34,009 bases of DNA from an uncultured Eubacteriales bacterium (lineage in GTDB: Bacteria > Bacillota > Clostridia > Peptostreptococcales > Anaerovoracaceae): the NCBI GenBank assembly GCA_902795265.1, contig CADBKM010000022.1:1-34009 (forward strand), written 5' to 3'. The notes below the pieces were generated by a model that saw nothing but the letters and a program-made list of their open reading frames with translations, made no database searches and was not told the origin of the DNA. Both the position numbers and the translations under genes were made by a program. Shown here in pieces: positions 16,126 to 24,531 of this stretch (the stretch's first letter is position 1; every line of letters starts with the position of its first letter).

Positions 16126-16261
16126 AAGTGCGCAGTCAGGAGCACGGCTCCCGCCTCGTCGCGGTTTAACGCAGCGGTACTAAGCTCTGTCTTCGCCATA
16201 GGCTCGCCAGTCGCTAAGTACTGGCTACCGCTCAGTCTCCTGCCTACGCACTTTTACACCT
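16118..16261. repeat. 144-bp structured element with 25-bp terminal inverted repeats
   Basis: The left arm (16118-16142) and right arm (16237-16261) match as inverted repeats at 23 of 25 positions; the outer 15 bases (AGGTGTAAAAGTGCG) are perfect. Inside lies a second inverted pair, AGCGGTA (16173-16179) with TACCGCT (16226-16232), plus smaller GC-rich hairpins such as GGAGC-ACG-GCTCC. The interior is more GC-rich than the flanking genes and holds no credible reading frame. It begins inside the last codons of rimI and ends 17 bases before tsaD. Either a dispersed miniature inverted-repeat element or one large RNA hairpin fits. No target-site duplication is obvious. Confidence 0.75.
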
Positions 16262-16278
16262 TACTTAAAGTAAACTAT

Positions 16279-17295
16279 ATGAAAAACGGATCTTTTTTAA
16301 CATTAGGAATAGAGACAAGCTGTGATGAGACAGCAGCCTCGGTGGTTGCCGACGGTCGTTTTGTAATGAGCAATGTCATCAGCTCCCAGATAGACATCCA
16401 TACCGCATACGGCGGAGTGGTGCCTGAGATCGCTTCGAGAAAGCACCTCGAGCATATCAACGATGTCATAGGAAAGGCTCTTGAAGATGCAGATGTCAGC
16501 GCTGATGAGATCGACCTTATAGGAGTCACCTACGGACCGGGTCTGGTAGGCGCACTTCTCATCGGTGTTGCCGCAGCCAAGGCGATGGCCTATGCATGCG
16601 ACATACCTCTGATAGGAGTCAATCACATGCACGGACACATAGCGGCAAACTATCTGGAGCATCACGAGCTGGAGCCGCCTTTCATGGCACTGATCGTGTC
16701 GGGCGGGCATACGGAAATCGTGAACGTGCCTGAATATAACCGCTGCGAAAAGCTCGGAGGCACACGCGATGACGCGGCAGGAGAAGCTTTCGACAAGGTA
16801 GCCAGAGTTATCGGACTCGGATACCCGGGCGGCCCTAAAATCGACAGAGCCGCGAAGCAGGGCGATCCTGACAGCGTTGCCTTCAAAAGAGTATATCTTG
16901 AGCATGGAAGCCTTGATTTCAGCTTTTCGGGGCTGAAGACACAGGCACTCAATTACCTCAATCAGGAGAGGCAGGCGGGCCGTCAGATAGATGTGAACAA
17001 TGTCGCTGCGAGCTTCCAGGAAGCGGTAGTGGAAGTAATAGCAGACAAGGCAGTAATGGCTGCCTCAAAATACGGACAGAAGAGAATAGTGATGGCGGGA
17101 GGCGTAGCCTCCAACTCGAGACTCAGAGCGCTCATGGAAGAAAAAGCCGGCAGCAGGGGCATAGATGTGCTCAAGCCGAGCCCTGTGCTTTGCACGGACA
17201 ACGGCGCCATGATAGCTTCTGCAGCATACTATGCTTACAGATCCGGTGAAAAGCCTGATCTTGAGCTCGACGCTATTCCGGGATTGGAGTTCTGA
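16279..17295 (+). CDS. tsaD: tRNA t6A synthesis threonylcarbamoyltransferase TsaD
   Basis: The catalytic subunit of t6A synthesis (formerly Gcp/YgjD), transferring the threonylcarbamoyl group to A37 of tRNA. The ASKHA start G-I-E-T-S-C-D-E-T (residues 10-18) and the metal site H116-x-x-x-H120 in N-H-M-H-G-H are present. So are the S-G-G-H-T block and the C-terminal C-T-D-N-G-A-M motif carrying the last metal ligand. Length (338) is normal. It has no recognisable ribosome binding site before ATG 16279, which is unusual in this window and may result from the element at 16118-16261. The start cannot be moved downstream without losing the first strand. Confidence 0.97.
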   Translation: MKNGSFLTLGIETSCDETAASVVADGRFVMSNVISSQIDIHTAYGGVVPEIASRKHLEHINDVIGKALEDADVSADEIDLIGVTYGPGLVGALLIGVAAAKAMAYACDIPLIGVNHMHGHIAANYLEHHELEPPFMALIVSGGHTEIVNVPEYNRCEKLGGTRDDAAGEAFDKVARVIGLGYPGGPKIDRAAKQGDPDSVAFKRVYLEHGSLDFSFSGLKTQALNYLNQERQAGRQIDVNNVAASFQEAVVEVIADKAVMAASKYGQKRIVMAGGVASNSRLRALMEEKAGSRGIDVLKPSPVLCTDNGAMIASAAYYAYRSGEKPDLELDAIPGLEF

Positions 17296-17298
17296 TCA

Positions 17299-19239
17299 AT
17301 GCTTATCATCACGGGAAAAGACCTAAGCAAGGCGTATGGAACAGACATCATTTTTGAGGATGTCTGTTTTGGCGTTGAAAAAGGTGACCGTATAGGCATA
17401 GTAGGGGCAAACGGAACAGGCAAATCGACGCTTCTTGCGATTATAGCCGGAGACATCGAAGCGACATCGGGAAGCCTGTATATACGCAATGAAGTCAACG
17501 TAGGATACCTGCGCCAGCAGAATCACTTCGAAGGGCATGGAACCGTACGTTCACAGGCAGAAAAAAGCTTTACCCATCTTTTCGAGATGGAAAAGAAGAT
17601 CGAAAGGCTGCAGCTTGCCATCGCCGATCATGAGAGCAGCAGTTTTGAAAAAGATCTTGATGAATACACCCGCCTCATGGAAGAGTATGAGCAGAAGGGC
17701 GGATATACATATAAAAGTGAGCTCGGAGCCATGCTCACACATATGGGCTTCGATGAAGAGGCTCAGAACAAGGAGATAAGCAAGCTTTCGGGTGGAGAGA
17801 GAACGAGGCTCGCGCTTAGCTGCCTGCTTCTCAGCAAGCCTGATGTGCTGATGCTCGATGAGCCTACGAACCACCTCGACCTGCATATGCTCGAGTGGCT
17901 CGAATCATACCTCGACAGCTACAAAGGGACCATACTGGTTGTATCACACGACAGGTACTTCCTTGACCGGGTCACAAACCGTATTTTCGACATGGGAGGC
18001 GGAACGCTCGACGCTTACACGGGCAATTATTCGACATTCCTGGTAAAACGCGAGGAACACCTTGAAGCGATGCGCAGGGAATACGAAAAACAGCAGGCCG
18101 AGATCGCAAAGCAGGAGGAAATGATACGCCGCTTTAAACAGCACGGTACAGAACACCTGGCAAAGCGCGCGGCTTCCCGGGAAAAGCGTCTGGCGATGAT
18201 GGAGCTCAAAGAGAAGCCGAAACTCAGGCAGAACAGAATGAAACTGAGCTTTGAAGCTGATTTCAAGAGTGGAGGGGAGGTGCTCGAAGCCGAAGACCTC
18301 TCCAAGAGCTATGGCTCGAGAAAGCTCTTCGACAATGCCGGGATGCTGCTCAGAAACGGTGAAAGAGTCTGCATAATCGGAGACAACGGCATAGGAAAAA
18401 CTACCTTGCTCCGCATCCTCATGGGCCTTGAGAAACCGGACGACGGCTACCTCAGAATAGGCTACAATGTGAATTTCGGTTACTATGACCAGGGTCAGCT
18501 TCTGCTCGATGAGAATGAAACTGTGCTTGGCGAGATGAAAAATGCCTATCATCTTTACACGGATACAGAGATGCGTTCGCTGCTCGGGCGCTTCCTGTTT
18601 ACAGGCGACGATGTGTTCAAGTATGTCAGAGACCTTTCCGGAGGAGAGAAAGCAAAACTCTCACTTCTGAAACTCATGCTCTCGGGTGCCAATACTCTGG
18701 TGCTCGACGAGCCGACCAACCACCTCGATATCGAATCGAAGGAGATCGTTGAAGAAGCTCTCATGGAGTTTGAGGGAACTCTGCTCATAGTGTCGCACGA
18801 CAGATATCTCCTGAACACCATACCTGACAGGATACTCGAACTGACTGAGCACGGGCTTGTAGAGTATAAAGGCAAATTTGACTATTATCTTGAAAAAACA
18901 GGACGGACCGGACGGGCAGAGGAGACTGAGGACAGACCTCAGAAAAGCAGCGGAAGGAACGAGCTCGAACTGACCAGAAAGCTCATAAAGGACTCGGAGG
19001 CTGAGCGGAAAGCAAAAAAGCAGAATGAAGCTGAAGAGCGCAGAAGGCAGAGACGGGCAGAGACTGTTGAAAGCAGGATACACGAACTCGAAGGACTGAT
19101 AGCGGATATTCAGTACGAGATGACACTGCCGGAGAATGCGTCAAGTATTGAATGGATGCACGAAAAATCATCAGAAATGGCAGATTTTGAAGCTGAAGTC
19201 ACAGAACTCTATGACGAATGGATGGAGCTTCAGGACTGA
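17299..19239 (+). CDS. ABC-F family ATPase (YdiF-like)
   Basis: A 646-residue soluble protein with two fused ABC domains and no membrane segment. First Walker A G-A-N-G-T-G-K-S-T (36-44), signature L-S-G-G-E-R-T-R-L and Walker B L-M-L-D-E-P-T-N-H-L-D; second Walker A G-D-N-G-I-G-K-T-T, signature L-S-G-G-E-K and a second D-E-P-T-N-H-L-D. A basic interdomain linker and a C-terminal Lys/Glu-rich coiled coil complete the layout. ABC-F proteins bind the ribosomal E site and relieve stalled or drug-bound ribosomes. The gene directly after tsaD in B. subtilis is ydiF, and this one starts three bases after tsaD, so it is more likely a housekeeping member than a resistance factor. Confidence 0.93.
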   Translation: MLIITGKDLSKAYGTDIIFEDVCFGVEKGDRIGIVGANGTGKSTLLAIIAGDIEATSGSLYIRNEVNVGYLRQQNHFEGHGTVRSQAEKSFTHLFEMEKKIERLQLAIADHESSSFEKDLDEYTRLMEEYEQKGGYTYKSELGAMLTHMGFDEEAQNKEISKLSGGERTRLALSCLLLSKPDVLMLDEPTNHLDLHMLEWLESYLDSYKGTILVVSHDRYFLDRVTNRIFDMGGGTLDAYTGNYSTFLVKREEHLEAMRREYEKQQAEIAKQEEMIRRFKQHGTEHLAKRAASREKRLAMMELKEKPKLRQNRMKLSFEADFKSGGEVLEAEDLSKSYGSRKLFDNAGMLLRNGERVCIIGDNGIGKTTLLRILMGLEKPDDGYLRIGYNVNFGYYDQGQLLLDENETVLGEMKNAYHLYTDTEMRSLLGRFLFTGDDVFKYVRDLSGGEKAKLSLLKLMLSGANTLVLDEPTNHLDIESKEIVEEALMEFEGTLLIVSHDRYLLNTIPDRILELTEHGLVEYKGKFDYYLEKTGRTGRAEETEDRPQKSSGRNELELTRKLIKDSEAERKAKKQNEAEERRRQRRAETVESRIHELEGLIADIQYEMTLPENASSIEWMHEKSSEMADFEAEVTELYDEWMELQD

Positions 19240-19241
19240 CT

Positions 19242-19282
19242 TTGTGAAAAAAGTGAACAATTTCGTTAATAATTCTACGAAA
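19242..19282 (+). promoter_or_regulatory. Two palindromes upstream of the acpP promoter
   Basis: TTGTGA (19242-19247) and the right half GAACAA (19255-19260) form an imperfect palindrome resembling a Rex operator, but one base longer than the usual 18-bp spacing. Directly next to it TTTCGT (19261-19266) and ACGAAA (19277-19282) form a second, perfect 6-bp pair ending four bases before the -35 box. Possible operators for the acpP-rex unit; protein unknown. Confidence 0.35.
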
Positions 19283-19286
19283 ATCA

Positions 19287-19316
19287 TTGAAAACGTTAAC
19301 CGCTGTAGTCTATAAT
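19287..19316 (+). promoter_or_regulatory. Sigma-A-type promoter for acpP-rex
   Basis: TTGAAA (19287-19292), 18-nt spacer, consensus TATAAT (19311-19316). The expected start near 19323 leaves a 30-nt leader with AAAAAGGAG before ATG 19353. Confidence 0.82.
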
Positions 19317-19352
19317 TTACGTAGCACAATTGACTAAAAAAGGAGTACGGAC

Positions 19353-19580
19353 ATGGTATTTGAAAAAATTCAGGCACTTATCGTAGAGCAGCTCGATGTT
19401 GATGCATCGCAGGTTACAATGGATACAGACTTCATGAAGGACCTCGAAGCCGATTCTCTTGACGCTGTAGAGATCATCCTCGGTGTAGAGGACGAATACG
19501 GAATCGAGATTCCTGATGATGTAGCTGAGAACTTCACAAAGGTCAGCGATATCGTAAACTACGTAGAAGCTCACAAGTAG
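19353..19580 (+). CDS. acpP: Acyl carrier protein
   Basis: A 75-residue acidic carrier with the phosphopantetheine attachment site D-S-L (Ser35) in the usual E-A-D-S-L-D context, flanked by the D-F-M-K-D-L block and the C-terminal D-E-Y-G-I-E-I-P-D-D. It carries growing acyl chains in fatty acid synthesis. It has its own consensus promoter and a strong ribosome binding site. It sits between the ABC-F gene and rex, not in a fab cluster, and rex follows after 15 bases, so the two are probably co-transcribed. A second ACP elsewhere in the genome is possible, and the lone position does not prove this is the main fatty-acid ACP. Confidence 0.95.
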   Translation: MVFEKIQALIVEQLDVDASQVTMDTDFMKDLEADSLDAVEIILGVEDEYGIEIPDDVAENFTKVSDIVNYVEAHK

Positions 19581-19595
19581 ACCAAGAGGTGCAAA

Positions 19596-20237
19596 ATGGC
19601 AAAAGCGAAAGTCTCAAACGCGATCATACGCAGGCTGCCTCGCTACAGGAGATATCTTGGTCATCTTCAGACAAAGGGTATAAAGAAAGTTTCCTCGAAC
19701 GAGCTCAGCGAGATGATTGGTTACACTGCATCGCAGATCAGACAGGACCTCAACACATTCGGAGAGTTTGGCCAGCAGGGATATGGCTACGAGGTAGATA
19801 AGCTTTATAAAGAAATCAACAAAATACTCGGACTTGACAGAGAGTATAAAACTGTAGTTGTCGGAGTCGGTAACCTTGGTCAGGCCATCACGAACTACAC
19901 TTATTATTATAAGATCGGGTTTAATATTATCGGACTGTTTGACGCAAATCCGAGGATCGTAGGCAATGTCATAAACGATGTTGAAGTAATGGACAGTGCC
20001 GATCTTGAAGAATACTGCAAAAGAGAAAAAATCGATATAGGCATCATCTGTGTCAACAGAGAGAACGCTCAGAAAGTAGCAGATTCGCTGGTTTCCGGCG
20101 GAGTAAAGGGAATTTGGAACTTTGCACCTATCGATCTTGAGATCCCTGCGGATGTCGCTCTCGAATCCGTACATCTCTCTGACAGCCTTCATGCCCTGTC
20201 ATTTATGATAAAAAGCAAAAGCGAAAACAGGGACTGA
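19596..20237 (+). CDS. rex: Redox-sensing transcriptional repressor Rex
   Basis: A 213-residue repressor that leaves DNA when NADH rises and so adjusts fermentation and respiration genes. The N-terminal winged helix (about 1-80) contains the family blocks R-R-L-P-x-Y and the recognition region T-A-S-Q-I-R-Q-D-L. The Rossmann domain starts with V-G-V-G-N-L-G (about 90-96) and includes F-D-A-N-P at the strand that contacts the adenosine ribose. ATG 19596 follows AAGAGGTG. Rex also precedes groESL in the B. subtilis order. A bidirectional terminator follows at 20262-20291. Confidence 0.97.
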   Translation: MAKAKVSNAIIRRLPRYRRYLGHLQTKGIKKVSSNELSEMIGYTASQIRQDLNTFGEFGQQGYGYEVDKLYKEINKILGLDREYKTVVVGVGNLGQAITNYTYYYKIGFNIIGLFDANPRIVGNVINDVEVMDSADLEEYCKREKIDIGIICVNRENAQKVADSLVSGGVKGIWNFAPIDLEIPADVALESVHLSDSLHALSFMIKSKSENRD

Positions 20238-20261
20238 CAGTAAGCGTAATAATGGCAAAAG

Positions 20262-20291
20262 AAAATCCCGTAGCTTTCGCTACGGGATTTT
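20262..20291. terminator. Bidirectional terminator between rex and the ferredoxin gene
   Basis: AAAATCCCGTAGC (20262-20274), loop TTTC, and its reverse complement (20279-20291) ending in TTTT. The A-run gives a U-run on the minus strand, so it ends both convergent transcripts. Confidence 0.95.
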
Positions 20292-20307
20292 GATAATTTA
20301 CTATCGA

Positions 20308-20475
20308 TTATGCCTCTACAGGAGCACCTACAGGGCAGTTAGCTGCGCAAGCACCACAGTCGATGCAAGCACTCTCATCGATTACATAAGGTGTTCCCTC
20401 TGTAATAGCCTCAACAGGGCAGTTACCAGCGCAAACTCCGCAGCCGATGCAGTCATCAGTGATCTTAAATGCCAT
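20308..20475 (-). CDS. 2[4Fe-4S] ferredoxin, 55 residues
   Basis: Read leftward the product starts M-A-F-K-I-T-D-D-C and has two cysteine clusters of the clostridial ferredoxin type: C-I-G-C-G-V-C-A-G-N-C-P (from residue 9) and C-I-D-C-G-A-C-A-A-N-C-P (from residue 37). Each gives CxxCxxC with a fourth Cys before Pro. It binds two [4Fe-4S] clusters and carries low-potential electrons, for example from the 2-oxoacid oxidoreductase type of enzyme at the start of the window or to hydrogenase. TAAGGAGG (20483-20490 on the top strand) lies seven bases before the ATG, and a consensus promoter lies at 20518-20546. It is shorter than 60 codons but certain. Confidence 0.97.
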   Translation of the reverse strand: MAFKITDDCIGCGVCAGNCPVEAITEGTPYVIDESACIDCGACAANCPVGAPVEA

Positions 20476-20504
20476 AATATTACCTCCTTAAGTATGTAAA
20501 TATC

Positions 20505-20521
20505 TACTACGATAAGTAGTA
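20505..20521. promoter_or_regulatory. Palindrome overlapping the ferredoxin -10 region
   Basis: TACTAC (20505-20510), five-base centre GATAA, GTAGTA (20516-20521). It overlaps the -10 box and start region of the leftward ferredoxin promoter, a good place for a repressor. The cognate protein is unknown. Confidence 0.45.
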
Positions 20522-20546
20522 TAACACCCGTAAGGCAGGTTGTAAA
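20518..20546 (-). promoter_or_regulatory. Sigma-A-type promoter for the ferredoxin gene
   Basis: On the minus strand TTTACA (20541-20546), 17-nt spacer and TATACT (20518-20523). The expected start is about 35 nt upstream of the ATG. Confidence 0.82.
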
Positions 20547-20570
20547 TAACAAAAAAACATCACAGTACAA

Positions 20571-20589
20571 TCCTACCAAAGTGGTGGGA
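20571..20589. promoter_or_regulatory. Operator-like palindrome upstream of the P-loop/Asp23 gene
   Basis: TCCTACCA (20571-20578), centre AAG, TGGTGGGA (20582-20589), matching as an inverted repeat at seven of eight positions. A TACAAT box (20566-20571) touches its left edge, which would put the palindrome over the start of rightward transcription, but the -35 match (TTGTAA, 20540-20545) has a long 20-nt spacer. Confidence 0.5.
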
Positions 20590-20635
20590 ATTAGCGGATG
20601 TTAAGTGCATATGACATGTTCAGGAAAGTGAAAAT

Positions 20636-21514
20636 ATGAAGGTCGTTTCATTTACAGGAAAAAGCGGTACAGGTAAGAGTTTTCAGGCCACTGCGCTGGC
20701 GCAGAGGAGGGGTTTTGATGCGATAATCGATGACGGCCTCCTTATATATAAAGGGCAGATAGTAGCTGGAAGCTCAGCCAAAAAGTGCGCGTCAAAGGCT
20801 GCGGCCATGAGAACGGCTCTCTTTAACTATGAAGATCACCGGGAATCAGTCAAGGCAGCTATAGAAAACTATTCACCTCAGGCATTAATGATCATCGGGA
20901 CTTCAGACCGGATGACCGATATAGTGGCACAGCAGCTCGACCTGCCACTGCCGGAGGAGCGTATATACATCGAAGATGTAACGACGGAAGAGGAGCGTAA
21001 GATCGCGGCACATTACCGCATAGATGAAGGCGAGCATGTTATCCCGGCCCCGGTGGGGCAGCTGAGGCGCGACTTCGCAGGCTACTTCATGGACCCTATC
21101 AAGCAGTTTATCCATAAAGCCCGCGGAAACGCAGTGGATAAGGAAGATGACCAGAAGCAGAACGATGACGGACCTGGTGACCGTACCGTCGTAAGGCCGA
21201 CATTCAGTTATTTTGGAAGCTTTTCTATAAGTGAGCAGGTGATCAGAGACATAATAAGGATAGCCTCAGAGAAATATGAATCCCATCTGGTCGTAGTCGA
21301 CAGGATGAACAACGGGAAGCAGACGAATATGTCTGTTACGATCGATGTAATGGCTGTCAGGGATCCCGACTCAGTAGAGAAGTGCATTGAACTGCAGCAG
21401 GACGTATTTCAGGCTCTTGCGACGATGACAGCATTTACCATCGAGAGCGTGAACGTCAGGATAAGAGATATCGTGAGAGACAGAGAAGAGATGCTGTCCA
21501 GAAAGCTGCACTGA
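20636..21514 (+). CDS. P-loop NTPase fused to an Asp23/Gls24-like domain
   Basis: A 292-residue two-part protein. The N-terminal part has a textbook P-loop G-K-S-G-T-G-K-S (residues 8-15) and an N-T-P-ase-like core up to about residue 160, with I-I-D-D-G near 30-34 as a possible second acidic motif. A hydrophilic linker rich in Asp, Lys and Gln (about 166-183) leads to a C-terminal domain (about 186-282) resembling Asp23/Gls24 alkaline-shock proteins, with the V-V-D-R-M core strand and M-S-V-T-I-D-V. Asp23 proteins are linked to envelope stress; coupling one to a nucleotide-binding domain suggests a regulated membrane- or envelope-associated role. No signal or membrane segment is seen. It is probably co-transcribed with the DNA glycosylase 15 bases downstream. 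Function unknown. Confidence 0.8.
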   Translation: MKVVSFTGKSGTGKSFQATALAQRRGFDAIIDDGLLIYKGQIVAGSSAKKCASKAAAMRTALFNYEDHRESVKAAIENYSPQALMIIGTSDRMTDIVAQQLDLPLPEERIYIEDVTTEEERKIAAHYRIDEGEHVIPAPVGQLRRDFAGYFMDPIKQFIHKARGNAVDKEDDQKQNDDGPGDRTVVRPTFSYFGSFSISEQVIRDIIRIASEKYESHLVVVDRMNNGKQTNMSVTIDVMAVRDPDSVEKCIELQQDVFQALATMTAFTIESVNVRIRDIVRDREEMLSRKLH

Positions 21515-21529
21515 CAAAAAGGAACAGAA

Positions 21530-22336
21530 ATGATTTTCAGAGATATAAAAGATATCAACCTCACTCATGTTTTCGAGTGCGGACAGTGTTTCAGATGGGT
21601 GCCTGACGGACCGGATTCATATACCGGCGCTGCGGGCGCTTTTGCTGCGCATATAAGCCTTAAAGGCGGCTGCCTTGATGTCGAGGCAAGCGGGGGAGAC
21701 GAAGCGTTCTGGAGGCGTTATTTTGACCTTGATACCGACTACGGAGCGATCAAAAGAAAACTTGCGGAGTCGGAGCCGCTGATCACTCCTGCAGCAGAGT
21801 ACGGATACGGCATACGCATTCTCAATCAGGATCCGTTTGAGACGATCATCTCGTTTATAATATCGCAGAATAACAATATACCCCGTATAAGGAAGAACAT
21901 AGAATCGCTGTGTGCGGAATACGGCGAGCCGATAGAGGGCAGCGGACTTTACGCTTTCCCGTCTGCAGAAGCCCTTGCCGGAGCTGATGTAAATGATCTG
22001 GCAGCGCTCAAACTCGGATACAGAAGCGCGTATATCAAGGCAAGCGCACAGAGATATCTTGAAAAAGGCTGCCCTGAAACGCGCGAGGAACTGCTTGAAT
22101 TCCACGGTATAGGACCGAAGGTGGCAAACTGCATAATGCTGTTCGGTCTCAGGGATACAGCGGCATTTCCGGTCGACACCTGGGTGAAGCAGATCATGAA
22201 CGATATGTACGGATTCGATCTTAAGGATACAAAGGGAATGCAGAGATTCGCGGCCGAAAAATACGGCGATCTCGCAGGCTACGCGCAGCAGTATCTTTTC
22301 TACTATTACAGGGACAGATCGCGTTTACAAAAGTGA
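21530..22336 (+). CDS. ogg: 8-oxoguanine DNA glycosylase/lyase, OGG1 type
   Basis: A 268-residue HhH-GPD base-excision enzyme. The N-terminal F-E-C-G-Q-C-F-R-W block (15-23) is typical of OGG1-like proteins. The helix-hairpin-helix reads F-H-G-I-G-P-K-V-A-N-C (191-201), with Lys197 as the Schiff-base lysine, and the catalytic aspartate is Asp216 in F-P-V-D. It removes 8-oxoguanine opposite C and nicks the strand. ATG 21530 follows AAAAGGAAC. It is the last gene before the groES promoter and is probably co-transcribed with the P-loop/Asp23 gene. Confidence 0.93.
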   Translation: MIFRDIKDINLTHVFECGQCFRWVPDGPDSYTGAAGAFAAHISLKGGCLDVEASGGDEAFWRRYFDLDTDYGAIKRKLAESEPLITPAAEYGYGIRILNQDPFETIISFIISQNNNIPRIRKNIESLCAEYGEPIEGSGLYAFPSAEALAGADVNDLAALKLGYRSAYIKASAQRYLEKGCPETREELLEFHGIGPKVANCIMLFGLRDTAAFPVDTWVKQIMNDMYGFDLKDTKGMQRFAAEKYGDLAGYAQQYLFYYYRDRSRLQK

Positions 22337-22357
22337 CGATTTCTTCACACGGAAGTG

Positions 22358-22386
22358 TTGACACTTAAGACCGTGATGAGTACAAT
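22358..22386 (+). promoter_or_regulatory. Sigma-A promoter of groES-groEL
   Basis: Perfect TTGACA (22358-22363), 17-nt spacer, TACAAT (22381-22386). The expected start near 22393 is just before the CIRCE operator. Confidence 0.93.
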
Positions 22387-22398
22387 ATGTTTTGGAAT

Positions 22399-22425
22399 TT
22401 GGCACTCAAACATTCAGAGTGCTAA
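22399..22425 (+). promoter_or_regulatory. CIRCE operator (HrcA binding site)
   Basis: TTGGCACTC (22399-22407), nine-base spacer, GAGTGCTAA (22417-22425). This matches the CIRCE consensus TTAGCACTC-N9-GAGTGCTAA except for one base in the left half. HrcA binding here represses groESL until heat shock titrates GroEL. hrcA itself is not in the window. Confidence 0.97.
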
Positions 22426-22451
22426 CAATATAACTGATCAGGAGGCATAAA

Positions 22452-22730
22452 ATGAGTATCGGAATCAAACCACTCGGCGCTAGAGTAGTTATCAAGAAAA
22501 TGGAAGCAGAAGAAAAGACAGAAGCCGGACTGCTCCTGTCCGGAAGCGCTAAAGAAAAGCCACAGCAGGCTGAAGTTCTTGCTGTAGGTCCTGGAACAGA
22601 AGATGAGCCTATGGAACTCAAGGTTGGAGATATCGTAATCTTCAGCAGATACGGCGGAAACGACCTCAAGTACAAGGGCACAGAGTATACGATCATCAAT
22701 CAGAAAGACATCCTTGCTGTTATCGAGTAA
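22452..22730 (+). CDS. groES: Co-chaperonin GroES
   Basis: A 92-residue 10-kDa chaperonin lid. The N-terminal I-K-P-L-G-A-R-V-V-I-K strand, the mobile loop around residues 17-33 (rich in Glu, Thr, Gly, Leu) and the C-terminal Y-T-I-I-N-Q-K-D-I-L-A-V-I are typical. It caps GroEL during folding. AGGAGG precedes ATG 22452. groEL starts 33 bases after the stop. Confidence 0.97.
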   Translation: MSIGIKPLGARVVIKKMEAEEKTEAGLLLSGSAKEKPQQAEVLAVGPGTEDEPMELKVGDIVIFSRYGGNDLKYKGTEYTIINQKDILAVIE

Positions 22731-24386
<1,656 letters not shown>

Positions 24387-24413
24387 AGCTCATATAAAAT
24401 CAAAAATATTTGT

Positions 24414-24456
24414 GCCAGGCTCAGTCTGATATGCTCAGACAAGGGCCTGGCTTTTT
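24414..24456 (+). terminator. Terminator after groEL
   Basis: GCCAGGC (24414-24420) pairs with GCCTGGC (24445-24451), with an inner stem GTCTGA/TCAGAC, followed by TTTTT (24452-24456). Confidence 0.9.
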
Positions 24457-24509
24457 ATTTTCTTCATAGTAATCGTGAGCGCGATTTTCAGCCGCTTTTC
24501 AAATAACAC

Positions 24510-24531
24510 AAAAAGTAGATTGCCATCTACT
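24510..24531 (-). terminator. Terminator of the MATE gene
   Basis: Read leftward: AGTAGAT, loop GGCA, ATCTACT, then five T residues (top-strand A-run 24510-24514). The stop codon of the MATE gene lies within the stem. Confidence 0.8.

Noticed and set aside
16143-16236. Short frame on the minus strand inside the 16118-16261 element, starting M-A-K-T-E-L
   Set aside because: It has no ribosome binding site and runs through both the hairpin and rimI antisense; structure explains the sequence better than coding.
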